Positions 21,065 through 29,447 of a stretch of DNA of 64,000 nt are shown here, piece by piece. This stretch comes from an uncultured Oscillospiraceae bacterium (GTDB lineage Bacteria > Bacillota > Clostridia > Oscillospirales > Oscillospiraceae), in contig CAJUPS010000001.1 of assembly GCA_910588045.1 (NCBI GenBank), positions 124,001 to 188,000 of the forward strand, written 5' to 3'. The notes under the pieces were generated by a model. It made no database searches. It was not told where the DNA came from and worked only from the letters and a program-made list of their open reading frames with translations. A program made the translations under genes and the position numbers. How positions within the stretch are numbered: the stretch's first letter is position 1; the number at the start of each line of letters is the position of its first letter.

Positions 21065-21985
21065 TCAGGGGAAAAAGCTACTCTTTTCTTTCGTCTTTCC
21101 CTCCGGAAACAGGAGCCGGACGGTCAGCACGCCGTCCTGCCAGTCCGCTGTGATTCCCCCGCCCATCCGCTCTGTCAGATGCCGGGCGATAGAAAGGCCC
21201 AGACCGGCCCCCTGCCCGCCGGACTCCACGGTGAAATAGCGGTCAAAGAGCTTTTCCGCCAGCACCGCCGTCAGAGCCGGGGCCCGGTTGGAGAAGGTGA
21301 GGACACCGTCCTCCGTCAGGGTCACCCGGAGGTCCCCGGGGCTGTACTTCACCGCGTTGGAGAGCACATTGCCCAGCACCCGGACCAGCGCCTCCCTATC
21401 CAGACGCCGGACCACCGGACGCTCCGGCAGGTCCACCACCGGGGTGATGCCCGCGGCGGAGAGGGCCGCGTACCAGGCCGCCAGGGCCTCCTCCACCTCC
21501 CGGTTCAGGTTGACCGCCGACGCCTCGGCGGAGGCGGCGGAGAGCACCGCCGAGTAGCGGAAAAATTCCTCCATCAGACCCCGCAGGTGGTCCGTGCGGC
21601 CCCGGATGAGGTTCAGATACCGCGCCGCCGTCTCGCTCTTCTCCTCCCCCTCCAGCAGGTCCAGGTATCCACAGATGGCGGTGAGGGGGGTGCGGAGGTC
21701 GTGGGAGACGTTGGCGACCGCCTCCTTCAGCTCCCGGTCCCCGTTCTGGCACCGGCGGCGCTCCCGCCGGAGCTGGCGGAGTTGGTCGTTGAGGCCCGCG
21801 GCCAGGCGGCACATGGCCTTATCCCGGCTGGGGATGGAGAGGAGGGTATTGGTATCCGTGTCCAGGCGGTCTTGGAGACCGCAGCGAAGCTCCTCCGCCG
21901 AGCGGCGGAGGAGCAGGATTTTCCAGACCAGCAGCAGGATTGCCAGCCCCAGCAGGACGCACAGAGCGCAGAGGATATACACCAT
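21065..21985 (-). CDS. Sensor histidine kinase of the ABC-transporter cluster
   Basis: 306 residues. One N-terminal membrane helix (about 2-26), no extracellular sensor loop, then HisKA with VSHDLRTPLTAICGYLDLL and HATPase motifs (NVLSNAVKYS, GQGAGLGLSIARHL). Kinases with almost no sensory part often detect their stimulus through a partner ABC transporter, as in antimicrobial-peptide detoxification modules. It is the last gene of a leftward run of response regulator, ATPase, three permeases and kinase. It starts 9 bases after the last permease gene. Confidence 0.9.
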   Translation of the reverse strand: MVYILCALCVLLGLAILLLVWKILLLRRSAEELRCGLQDRLDTDTNTLLSIPSRDKAMCRLAAGLNDQLRQLRRERRRCQNGDRELKEAVANVSHDLRTPLTAICGYLDLLEGEEKSETAARYLNLIRGRTDHLRGLMEEFFRYSAVLSAASAEASAVNLNREVEEALAAWYAALSAAGITPVVDLPERPVVRRLDREALVRVLGNVLSNAVKYSPGDLRVTLTEDGVLTFSNRAPALTAVLAEKLFDRYFTVESGGQGAGLGLSIARHLTERMGGGITADWQDGVLTVRLLFPEGKTKEKSSFFP

Positions 21986-21994
21986 GGCGGAACC

Positions 21995-22831
21995 TCACTT
22001 CAAATCTTTTCTCCGGAACAGGGCGATCCCCGCCGCCGTGCTGGCAGCGATGACCCCCAGACTCACCAGCGGCAGGCGGACGGGACAGGCTTCCGCTGTG
22101 GCGACCAGCTCCACCGCCTGACAGCCGGGGAGATCGTAGAGGACTTCAAAAATTTTGCGCTTGATTCCCTGGACGTAGGCGGGGTTCGGCATTGCCTCCC
22201 GCACGAGTATTTGGCCATTTTCGATGTACTCCCGGGCGGGGATGACGGCCTGCTCTGTCAGGCGGGAATTGAGATATATCCCCAGGAACAGGAGAAAATA
22301 GGCCAGAAAGATGCAGATAATCGCCACGACCGCCTTATTGGCATTCAAAAGGGCCAGCATGGTGAAGATCGCGCACAGGGAGGCGGTCATGAGAAAGGCG
22401 CAGAGGGTGAACCACAATATGGCGGGCAGGGGCCGCTCGAAGCCTCCCATCAGCGGAATACCCGCCGCCGCCATAGGCAGGATGTAGCCCAGGCAGACCA
22501 GGACCCCCGCCGACGAACAGGTCAGCAGATTTGCCAGATAGACCGCCGCGCGGGAGTGGCCTGCGGTGATTTTATTGCGGAGGGTCCCGTCGCTGTACTC
22601 CGCGCCGACGAACAGACTGCAAAAGGCGGAGAGGACCACGCCGGACATCAGGGCGAAGAGCATGTAGCGGTTGTCCAGGATACCCGTCTGCCGGCGGAGG
22701 GGATAGCTGACAGCCAGCTCGAAGAGGGCGGCGGCGAACATGACCGCCTCCGCTATCCAGAAGGATGCGCTGCGCCAGAGGCGGTAGAAGCTGGCCCGGA
22801 GGAGAAGGTTGACGCTCAGTTTTGCTCCCAT
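21995..22831 (-). CDS. ABC-2 type transporter permease (third of three)
   Basis: 278 residues with about six hydrophobic segments. Carries the lantibiotic-immunity permease pattern (GAEYSDGTLRNKITAGHSR, then VYLANLL) shared with the two preceding genes, and ends in FRRKDLK like them. Starts at ATG 22831, overlapping the previous stop. Probably pairs with the upstream ATPase to export or remove a membrane-active compound; the substrate is unknown. Confidence 0.85.
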   Translation of the reverse strand: MGAKLSVNLLLRASFYRLWRSASFWIAEAVMFAAALFELAVSYPLRRQTGILDNRYMLFALMSGVVLSAFCSLFVGAEYSDGTLRNKITAGHSRAAVYLANLLTCSSAGVLVCLGYILPMAAAGIPLMGGFERPLPAILWFTLCAFLMTASLCAIFTMLALLNANKAVVAIICIFLAYFLLFLGIYLNSRLTEQAVIPAREYIENGQILVREAMPNPAYVQGIKRKIFEVLYDLPGCQAVELVATAEACPVRLPLVSLGVIAASTAAGIALFRRKDLK

Positions 22832-23622
22832 CACTTCAGGTCCTTTCTGCGGAACAGGAACAGGCCCAGGGACGCCACCCCCGTGGTCAGCGCCGCCGAG
22901 TATCCTGTCAGCTTCCACAGTTCTCCTACGGGCCGGATGCAGCGAAACTGAACTGCCTGTCCAGTGGGCAGGATGTCCAGCAGGAACTGATACATAGTCC
23001 GCTGTACGCCGGAAACATAGAGAGGGTGCAGCGTCCACACATACTCCTCCTCTCCGGATTCCATCATCATCGGGATCGTGTAATACTCCGGAATACTCAG
23101 CGCGCTGTCGATCCCAACGGACGTCTGGCTCAGAAACAAAACCCCGACGGCACAGATCAATACCGCCACCGCCTTCCTGGTGCAGACCGTGCTGACGCAG
23201 GTGAATACGGCGCAGTAAGCCGCCGTCATCCCCACCGACGCCACCAGCATGGACAGCACCAGTTCCAGCGAAAGCTCGGAAAAATTCATCCGGGAGTTTC
23301 CCGCCAGCAACGCTCCCCCGAGAAAGACCGCGTTCAGCGCCAGCATTGCCGACAGGACGGCCAGAAGGTTCGCCAGGTATACGTCGCCGCGCCGGTGCCC
23401 CGATGCCAGCTTGTTGCGGATCGTCCCATCGCTGTAGTCCGCACCAACGTAGAAACTGATGAGGACAGCCGACACAAGGCCGGTATTCGTGGTGAACGAG
23501 AGAAACTGGGAATTCCCCATCCGTGCATCTATCACGGCGTAGACCGCGTTGAACAGCAGCAGTCCCCAGAAGATCAGGCTCCTACCCAGCCGGTAGAGAT
23601 TCGCGTGCAGTAGATTTCTCAT
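22831..23622 (-). CDS. ABC-2 type transporter permease (second of three)
   Basis: 263 residues, about six membrane segments. Paralogue of its neighbours: GADYSDGTIRNKLASGHRR, then VYLANLL, and the C-terminus FRRKDLK. Overlaps the next permease at ATGA and follows the first one by 9 bases. Shares the probable role in a multi-subunit exporter of the SpaEG/BcrB type (inference from layout). Confidence 0.85.
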   Translation of the reverse strand: MRNLLHANLYRLGRSLIFWGLLLFNAVYAVIDARMGNSQFLSFTTNTGLVSAVLISFYVGADYSDGTIRNKLASGHRRGDVYLANLLAVLSAMLALNAVFLGGALLAGNSRMNFSELSLELVLSMLVASVGMTAAYCAVFTCVSTVCTRKAVAVLICAVGVLFLSQTSVGIDSALSIPEYYTIPMMMESGEEEYVWTLHPLYVSGVQRTMYQFLLDILPTGQAVQFRCIRPVGELWKLTGYSAALTTGVASLGLFLFRRKDLK

Positions 23623-23631
23623 AGGCCCCCC

Positions 23632-24450
23632 CTACTTCAGGTCCTTGCGCTCAAAGAGCTTCAAGCCTCCCAGGGTAAACGCGGCGGTGATACCCGCCGA
23701 GGACAGGAGCATCCGGACGGGGTGGTCGATTTTGATATTTTGCAGGGAGGACGACTGGCCCGTGGGCAGGAAGTCCACCACGAACTCATAGATCTGCCGC
23801 TGGAGGCCGGAAATATAGTACGGGTTGGGTTCTGTATTCAAGATCTGTGTCCCGTCCGTCATCATCAGAGCAGTCGTGAACTCCGGTTCATGCAGGGTGT
23901 TTTCAAACATACTGGACACCAGCACCAAAATCAGCCACACCGCAATGGTGATGACCGTCACCGACCGGCGGTCGTTGAGCATTCCGATGAAGGTGTAGAT
24001 GGCGGAAAACGCCGCCGTATAGCCTACAATGATAACGAAGCACAGCGCCGTCCCAACTGGCCCGATGGTCAGGAAGCCCAGGAACGGAACGCCCGCCAGA
24101 CTGCCGATGAGCCATACTGCCGCGATGCACAGAGACGCGGCAAAGACGGTGAGGAAGCTGGACAGATAGACCACCCGGCGGGTATGGCCCACCGCCAGCT
24201 TATTGCGGATGGTCCCCTCGCCGTACTCCACGGAGAGGAACAGGCAGGTGAATATGGCGTAGAAAAAGCCCATGGCCGGTGAGAAGCGGAAATAAAATTC
24301 GTCCAGGTCCGTTAAAGCTCCCCTTTCCGCGTTCTCCAGACACCAGACAACGATGAAGCCGACGGAGCAGCCCAGCACCGTGAGCAGGCACAGCCAGAAC
24401 GTCCCGTCCCGCTTCAGCCGGGAGAAATTGGCCCGCAGGAGGTTAGTCAT
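23632..24450 (-). CDS. ABC-2 type transporter permease (first of three)
   Basis: 272 residues, about six membrane segments. Shows EYGEGTIRNKLAVGHTR and VYLSSFL, and ends FERKDLK: the same framework as the two following permeases. Start ATG 24450 has GGAGG at eight bases; it overlaps the end of the ATPase gene by 8 bases, so translation is coupled. Three tandem paralogues is more than the two permeases usual in lantibiotic-protection exporters. Confidence 0.85.
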   Translation of the reverse strand: MTNLLRANFSRLKRDGTFWLCLLTVLGCSVGFIVVWCLENAERGALTDLDEFYFRFSPAMGFFYAIFTCLFLSVEYGEGTIRNKLAVGHTRRVVYLSSFLTVFAASLCIAAVWLIGSLAGVPFLGFLTIGPVGTALCFVIIVGYTAAFSAIYTFIGMLNDRRSVTVITIAVWLILVLVSSMFENTLHEPEFTTALMMTDGTQILNTEPNPYYISGLQRQIYEFVVDFLPTGQSSSLQNIKIDHPVRMLLSSAGITAAFTLGGLKLFERKDLK

Positions 24451-25357
24451 CGCTGCCACCTCCCACCAGATTCATGTAGAAGCTCTCCAGGCTCTCGTCG
24501 TGCTCGTGGATGTTCTTCACCTCGCACCCGGCATTGTGGAGAGCCAGGGTCAGCTCGGTGACGGAGGGCGCTTCGTAGACGTCCGCCTCGGTATCGCTGC
24601 GGATGGAATACTCCAGCCCCAGCTTGTCCAGGGCGGCGGTGAGGGGCCGCGCGTCGCTGACGGTCAGGCGCAGGCACTTCCGGCAGCTGGCCTCCAGCTC
24701 GGCGGCGCTCATTTCCTTGACCATGCGGCCGTTGTCGATGAAACCGTAGTGGGTGGCGAGACGGGAGAGCTCGTCGAGGATGTGGCTGGAGATGAGCACG
24801 GTGATCTGCCGCTCCCGGTTCAGCCGGAGGATGAGCTCCCGAATCTCCACGATGCCCTGGGGGTCCAGGCCGTTGGCGGGCTCGTCCAGAATGAGGAAAT
24901 CCGGGTCCCCCGCCAGGGCCACGGCAATGCCCAGGCGCTGACGCATCCCCAGGGAGAAGTCCCGGGCTTTTTTCTTCCCCGTGTTCCCCAGGCGGACCAG
25001 CTCCAGCAGGTCCCGGAGGCCGTCGTAGGACGGCAGTCCCAAAATTTGATACTGCTGCTTCAGATTCTCCTCCGCCGTCATGGAGAGGTAGATGGAGGGC
25101 GTCTCCACCACTGCGCCCATCCTCCGGCGGGCCTTGGTGATCTCCCGGCTCCTGTTGGGGCAGCCGTAGAGGGTGAATATGCCCTCTGTAGGCTCCTGGA
25201 GACCGCAGACCAGGCGGATGAGGGTGGTCTTACCCGCGCCGTTGCGGCCTACGAAGCCATAGATGGCCCCCTTCTCCACGTGCATGGTCAGCCCGTTGAG
25301 GGCCCGGCCGTTTTTGTAGTGCTTGATAAGGTTGTCTGTCTGAAGGATATAGTCCAT
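24443..25357 (-). CDS. ABC transporter ATP-binding protein (BcrA/LanF type)
   Basis: 304 residues. Walker A GRNGAGKTT, signature SLGMRQRLGIA (in place of LSGGQ, typical of the bacitracin/lantibiotic-resistance ATPases), Walker B FLILDEPANGLDP and switch HIL. A ~75-residue C-terminal extension follows the ATPase domain, as in BcrA-like proteins. Energises export through the three adjacent permeases. The gene is preceded by a direct-repeat array that is a likely binding site for the response regulator encoded just upstream. Confidence 0.93.
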   Translation of the reverse strand: MDYILQTDNLIKHYKNGRALNGLTMHVEKGAIYGFVGRNGAGKTTLIRLVCGLQEPTEGIFTLYGCPNRSREITKARRRMGAVVETPSIYLSMTAEENLKQQYQILGLPSYDGLRDLLELVRLGNTGKKKARDFSLGMRQRLGIAVALAGDPDFLILDEPANGLDPQGIVEIRELILRLNRERQITVLISSHILDELSRLATHYGFIDNGRMVKEMSAAELEASCRKCLRLTVSDARPLTAALDKLGLEYSIRSDTEADVYEAPSVTELTLALHNAGCEVKNIHEHDESLESFYMNLVGGGSDD

Positions 25358-25402
25358 TTCCTTGCCTCCTTGGTTGGAATAGACTCACTTTATCAGAGGG
25401 CG

Positions 25403-25444
25403 GTTAAGAAACCGGTTAAGGAAACGGATAAGATTTGGTTAAGA
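25403..25444. promoter_or_regulatory. Four-copy direct-repeat operator upstream of the ABC cluster
   Basis: GGTTAAG at 25403, 25415 and 25438, with GGATAAG at 25427: four head-to-tail heptamers at 12, 12 and 11 base steps. It lies wholly between the response-regulator stop and the ATPase start. Tandem sites one helical turn apart are the usual DNA target of OmpR/PhoB-type regulators. A weak -10 may be GATAAA (plus strand 25390-25395). Confidence 0.75.
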
Positions 25445-25447
25445 GCT

Positions 25448-26122
25448 TTAAGATTTTCTTTCGTCCGCCAGCTTGAAGCCGATCCCCCACACAGCCTCGA
25501 TGACCTCCCCGGCTCCCGCTTCCCGGAGCTTCCGGCGGAGGTTGCTGACGTGGACCTTCAGGGAGCTCTCCACGCAGTCCGGCGTCTCCTCGCTCAGACG
25601 GTCCAGCAGACGGGACTTGGCGATCACCTGCCGCGGGTTCTCCAGCAGCATCCGCAGGATGGAGAACTCCGTCCGGGTCAGGCGCACCGCCTGTCCGTCC
25701 ACGGTCACCTCCCGGTTTACCGGGTCCAGGGCTAGATTCCCGTGGCGCAGCAGGTTCCCCAGGGACGTCCGGGAGCGCAACTGCACGGCGATCCGGGCCA
25801 GCAGTTCCCGGGTGTCGAAGGGCTTGGTCAGGTAGTCCGCAGCGCCGCCCAGCAGCAGCGCCACCTTGTCCTCCACCCCCGCCCGGGCGGACAGCACGAT
25901 CACCGGCACGCCGGTCAGATGGGACAGCACTGCCTCCCCGCTCAGGCCCGGGAGCATCAGGTCCAGCAGCACCAAGTCCGGTCTGTTCCCCTCCAGGAGC
26001 AGCACCGCCTCCGTGCCGGAGTAGGCCCGGAGGACCCCATAGCCCTCCCGCCGCAGCAGCTCCTCCAGCATATCCCCGATGTATACATCGTCGTCCACCA
26101 CGGCGATGACCGCGCTCGTCAT
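25448..26122 (-). CDS. OmpR/PhoB-family response regulator
   Basis: 224 residues. Receiver domain with acidic pocket VVDDD, phospho-Asp in DLVLLDLMLPG and Lys in LTKPFD; then a winged-helix DNA-binding domain (LTRTEFSILRMLLENP through VHVSNLRRKLREAG and VWGIGFKL). ATG 26122 overlaps the phosphoesterase stop. Partner of the kinase at 21065 by cluster logic. The four GGTTAAG repeats directly downstream are its most likely target. The ORF can be extended upstream, but that part is out-of-frame phosphoesterase sequence. Confidence 0.93.
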   Translation of the reverse strand: MTSAVIAVVDDDVYIGDMLEELLRREGYGVLRAYSGTEAVLLLEGNRPDLVLLDLMLPGLSGEAVLSHLTGVPVIVLSARAGVEDKVALLLGGAADYLTKPFDTRELLARIAVQLRSRTSLGNLLRHGNLALDPVNREVTVDGQAVRLTRTEFSILRMLLENPRQVIAKSRLLDRLSEETPDCVESSLKVHVSNLRRKLREAGAGEVIEAVWGIGFKLADERKS

Positions 26123-26565
26123 AGCACCACCTTCTTCACGGAGAAGGACCCGTCCTCCGCCGTGTCCAGCATAGCCATTGTGGGCCGCGCGTGGTAGGGC
26201 CGGGGGAAGGAGCAGCTCCCGGGGTTCAGCCACAGCCGTCCCAGGACCCACTCCTCCTCGTACCGGTGGGTGTGGCCGCAGACCACCACGTCCACCCCCG
26301 TCAGGTCCCAGGGAACGTCCGCGCGTTTATGGACCACGCAGAAGCGGACGCCCCCCAGCTCCGTGCGCAGCACCCGGGGCAGGCCCCAGCCGCCCCAGTC
26401 GTTGTTTCCCCGGACGGCGTACACCGGCACAAATCGTTCCAGCTCCTCCAGCACGGAGGGACAATCCAGATCCCCCGCGTGGATGATGTAGTCCACGCAT
26501 CCCAGCCGCGCCACTGTCTCGTCCCGCAGGCGGCCGTGGGTGTCTGAGAGCACTGCAATACGCAT
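26119..26565 (-). CDS. YfcE/MJ0936-type metallophosphoesterase
   Basis: 148 residues. The calcineurin-like motifs are all visible: SDTHG (residues 7-11), HAGDLD, GNNDW, and CGHTHR, with a final NPGS. Small proteins of this family hydrolyse phosphodiesters or phosphomonoesters with Mn2+; the physiological substrate is unknown. It overlaps the response regulator gene by 4 bases, so the transporter regulator is probably translated from this transcript. It follows yunB by 30 bases. Confidence 0.9.
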   Translation of the reverse strand: MRIAVLSDTHGRLRDETVARLGCVDYIIHAGDLDCPSVLEELERFVPVYAVRGNNDWGGWGLPRVLRTELGGVRFCVVHKRADVPWDLTGVDVVVCGHTHRYEEEWVLGRLWLNPGSCSFPRPYHARPTMAMLDTAEDGSFSVKKVVL

Positions 26566-26595
26566 GGCAGCGCCTCCTTTCTTTGGTGTGGTGTA

Positions 26596-27282
26596 TTAGC
26601 CATTGTTGATGGCGTATTCGTAGGCGTCCTCCTCTGTGGCGTTCCCGGAGTCGAAGTAGGTATAGGTTCCCGGGACCTCCCCGACGATGACGGTCTCCGC
26701 CACGGAGAAGGCGTTGGAGATCTCCGTCCCCGTGCGGAATCCGGGCAGGAGGATGGACATGGACACATCCACGCACAGCAAAATGCGGTGGGTGGTCTGG
26801 TTGATGCCCGCGTGGGAAAACTCGTTCACAAACCGGGCCGAGCAGCTGCCCGTGGACTGGGTGCGCACGGACAGCGCCGGGCCCCGGCCCGCCAGGAAGG
26901 CCGACCCGCTCAGGGTCCCCACCGGGATGGTCAGCTCAATGTCCGACATGGCCTCCAGGCGCTGGAGGATGTCCCGGGTAATGGAGGACTGGAGGCGGTT
27001 GAACTCCGCCATGTTGCTCACCAGGGCCGCCACGCCGCCGCTGTCGTTCTTCTCCAGGGTGATGAGGTCGTGGTACTGGATCTCGCCGCTGTTGACCGCT
27101 TCGCTCACCGCCTCCGTCACCACCTGGTTGACCATATTGGTCACCCGCGTCACCGCGAGACTGCCCAGGATGGAGCGCAGGTGCATAGTGGCCACCACGG
27201 CCAGGGCTATAAAAATGCAGGAGAAGAAAAAGCAGAATAGTTTGACCTTCTGCTTCGGTTCCATGGGCGGGCGGCGGCGCAT
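26596..27282 (-). CDS. yunB: Sporulation protein YunB
   Basis: 228 residues. Short basic N-terminus, one membrane helix (about 14-35), then an extracytoplasmic domain with the YunB pattern (HLRSILGSLAVTRVTNMVNQ, IPVGTLSGSAFLAGRGP). YunB is made in the mother cell in Bacillus and is needed for efficient spore formation. ATG 27282 has GAGGTG at seven bases. A weak sigma-E-like CATAGTCT (minus strand of 27302-27309) with an upstream GGAATA lies before it, suggestive only. Supports a spore-forming host. Confidence 0.85.
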   Translation of the reverse strand: MRRRPPMEPKQKVKLFCFFFSCIFIALAVVATMHLRSILGSLAVTRVTNMVNQVVTEAVSEAVNSGEIQYHDLITLEKNDSGGVAALVSNMAEFNRLQSSITRDILQRLEAMSDIELTIPVGTLSGSAFLAGRGPALSVRTQSTGSCSARFVNEFSHAGINQTTHRILLCVDVSMSILLPGFRTGTEISNAFSVAETVIVGEVPGTYTYFDSGNATEEDAYEYAINNG

Positions 27283-27331
27283 CGTTCATCACCTCAGAGT
27301 AAGACTATGAGGCGACAGCTTTTCCCTATTC

Positions 27332-27370
27332 CTCCTTTTTCTTGAAAGAAAAAGGAGCAAAAAGAACTTT
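27332..27370 (+). repeat. Dispersed hairpin repeat, family A, copy 2
   Basis: Arms CTCCTTTTTCTT (27332-27343) and its complement (27346-27357) around GA, then CAAAAAGAACTTT, identical to the tail of copy 1. Lies between the murD stop and yunB. The changed arm bases are compensated so that the hairpin is kept. Confidence 0.75.
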
Positions 27371-27432
27371 AATGCGCTCTTTAGTGCACCGCTTTTCCAA
27401 CATTTCCGCACGGTCACGCGGTGCGCTTCCCG

Positions 27433-28809
27433 TCAGGGAAGGGCGTTTACCAGGTCCTTGAAGACATGGCCCCGCTCCTCAAAGTTTTTGAAGCGGTCAA
27501 AGGACGTACTGGCCGGGGAGAGGAGCACTACGTCCCCCTCCCCGGAGCGCTCATCCGCCAGGCGGACCGCCGTGGGATAGTCGGAAGCGGTCAAAATCTC
27601 CAGGTTTTTGTAGTTCTCTGCTGTCAGGACCGCCTCCCGGATAGCCGCCTCCGTGGCCCCGCAGAGAATCAATAGCTTAACGTGGTCGTTCACCACCGGG
27701 CCCAGAGGGGAATAGCTAACGCCTTTATCCTTGCCTCCGGCAATGAGAATGACCTTCTCCGGGAAGGCATTCAGTCCCGCAATGGTCCGGCTTGGACTGG
27801 AGGCAATAGAGTCATTGTACCAGCGCACACCACGCCGGGTACGCACCAGCTCAATGCGGTGCTCCACGCCGCCAAAGGTCCGGGCGAAGCGCCGGATCGT
27901 CTCGTCGGGCACCAGGCCCTGCACCGCACAGATGGCCGCCATGTAGTTCTCCACGTTGTGCCTCCCCGGCAGGAGGATGTCCGGCAGGGGCAGCACCATC
28001 CGCTCTCCGATTTCGTCCCGATACCAGATGGCCTCCTCCCGGATGAAGCAGCCGCAGGGGTTGGGAGCGGTGGAGGTATCTGTAAAGTAGAACCGCTTTC
28101 CTGTAGCTGATTGGGACAACTTTCGGGTGATTTCATTGTCCAGATTGAAGACCGCGCAATCCTCCGGGCTCTGGTACGCGAAGATCGCCGCCTTGGCACG
28201 GATGTACTCCTCCATGTCCGTATGGACATCTAAATGATTGGGGGCCAGATTGGTCAGGACGGAGATGTGGGGGCTCTTTTTCATGGTCAGGAGCTGGAAG
28301 GAGCTCAGTTCCACCACCGCCCAGTCGGTGGGGCGGATGCTGTCCGCCTCTGCCAGCAGGGGGTGTCCGATGTTGCCCCCCAAGTGGACGGTATACCCCG
28401 CCGCCTCCAGCAGCCGGGCGATGATGGTGGTGGTGGTGGTCTTCCCGTCGCTGCCGGTGACCGCCAGGATGGGGCACGGGCAGACGTCAAAGAACACCTC
28501 CATCTCTGAGGTGACGGCGCTTCCCCGCGCCACCGCCGCCTCCAGGAACCGGGGGTGCAGGCCGGGGGTGCGGAAGATCACGTCGTGGTCCAGTCCCTCC
28601 AGGTAGTCGGGACCGAGGCAGAGCTTACAGCCCATTTTCTCCAGGTCATCCACCAGCTGGCCCAGGGCGGCGCGGTCCTTTTTGTCACAGGCGGTCACAT
28701 GGATGCCCGCTTCCAGCAGCAGCTTGAGCAGGGGGCGGTTGCTCACGCCGATGCCGGTAACGGCCACCCGCTTTCCTTTCAGTGTGTCCAGATAGTCTCG
28801 CAGGGTCAT
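27433..28809 (-). CDS. murD: UDP-N-acetylmuramoyl-L-alanine--D-glutamate ligase
   Basis: 458 residues. Mur-ligase ATP loop GSDGKTTTT, then LTNLAPNHLDVH with the metal-binding His, and the C-terminal WYNDSIASSP and IAGGKDKG segments typical of MurD. Adds D-glutamate to UDP-MurNAc-L-Ala in peptidoglycan precursor synthesis. It is not inside a dcw cluster here. AAGGAGGG before the ATG and a dedicated promoter show independent expression. Divergent from rnpB. Confidence 0.95.
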   Translation of the reverse strand: MTLRDYLDTLKGKRVAVTGIGVSNRPLLKLLLEAGIHVTACDKKDRAALGQLVDDLEKMGCKLCLGPDYLEGLDHDVIFRTPGLHPRFLEAAVARGSAVTSEMEVFFDVCPCPILAVTGSDGKTTTTTIIARLLEAAGYTVHLGGNIGHPLLAEADSIRPTDWAVVELSSFQLLTMKKSPHISVLTNLAPNHLDVHTDMEEYIRAKAAIFAYQSPEDCAVFNLDNEITRKLSQSATGKRFYFTDTSTAPNPCGCFIREEAIWYRDEIGERMVLPLPDILLPGRHNVENYMAAICAVQGLVPDETIRRFARTFGGVEHRIELVRTRRGVRWYNDSIASSPSRTIAGLNAFPEKVILIAGGKDKGVSYSPLGPVVNDHVKLLILCGATEAAIREAVLTAENYKNLEILTASDYPTAVRLADERSGEGDVVLLSPASTSFDRFKNFEERGHVFKDLVNALP

Positions 28810-28843
28810 GGAAATCCCTCCTTATTTGTTTCCAGTTATCTGT

Positions 28844-28872
28844 ATTATATCACCCGATGGTATGGAAAACAA
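28844..28872 (-). promoter_or_regulatory. murD promoter
   Basis: Minus strand TTGTTT (28867-28872), 17 bases, TATAAT (28844-28849) preceded by TGA. Back to back with the rnpB promoter. Confidence 0.75.
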
Positions 28873-28903
28873 CAAATTTATCCAGTTCCGGCGGTTTCTT
28901 TCG

Positions 28904-28932
28904 TTGACAAGCCGCCGGTTCTACGGTAAAAT
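28904..28932 (+). promoter_or_regulatory. rnpB promoter
   Basis: TTGACA (28904-28909), 17 bases, TAAAAT (28927-28932). Predicted start near 28939, which coincides with the first paired base of the RNA. Confidence 0.85.
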
Positions 28933-28938
28933 GGAGGG

Positions 28939-29298
28939 GAGTAAAACAGACGGTCGCGTGGCGGCGGCGAAAGCCCCGTCATGAGGAAAGTCCGGGCTCC
29001 ACAGGGCAAGGATAACGGGTAACGCCCGCCGAAGGCGACTTCAGGAAAAGTGCAACAGAAATAGACCGCCGGGTCTTGGCCGCCCAGTGCGCCCAGCGCC
29101 CGGTAAGGATGGAAAGGCGAGGTAAGAGCTCACCCATCGGCTGGAGACTGTCCGATGCTGTAAACTCTATCCGGAGCAACACCGTGGGAGAACATACAGA
29201 CCGGCCCGGTCGTTCTCAGGAGGTGGCTGGAGCGGTCTGGCAACAGGCCGCCTAGATAGATGACCGTCCAATACAGAACCCGGCTTACAGTTTTGCTC
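28939..29298 (+). ncRNA. rnpB: RNase P RNA component, bacterial class A
   Basis: Catalytic RNA of RNase P, which matures tRNA 5' ends. The conserved 5' core GAGGAAAGTCCGGGCTCC (about 28982), the central AACAGAAATAGACCGCC, the GGTAAGGATGGAAAGGCGAG region, GGTAAGAGCTCACC, and the 3' core AGAACCCGGCTTACAG (about 29275-29290) are all present in order. P1 can be drawn from GAGTAAAAC (28939-28947) with GTTTTGCTC (29290-29298), which sets the ends. Length about 360 nt, normal for the class. Strong own promoter and terminator. Confidence 0.95.
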
Positions 29299-29306
29299 AT
29301 TGATAC

Positions 29307-29337
29307 GGAAAAGGACGCCTTGAGGGCGTCCTTTTCC
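29307..29337 (+). terminator. rnpB terminator
   Basis: Thirteen-base-pair stem GGAAAAGGACGCC/GGCGTCCTTTTCC with a TTGAG loop; the T tract is inside the 3' arm. Confidence 0.75.
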
Positions 29338-29447
29338 ATGCGCGGAAATAAAACATTTTTTGCATACTTTGCAGCACCAATCCCGATTATATTGCATAGG
29401 ATGTTTCTATACAATAGCACTAAGAACAGTTTATCAGGAGGCAGCGT

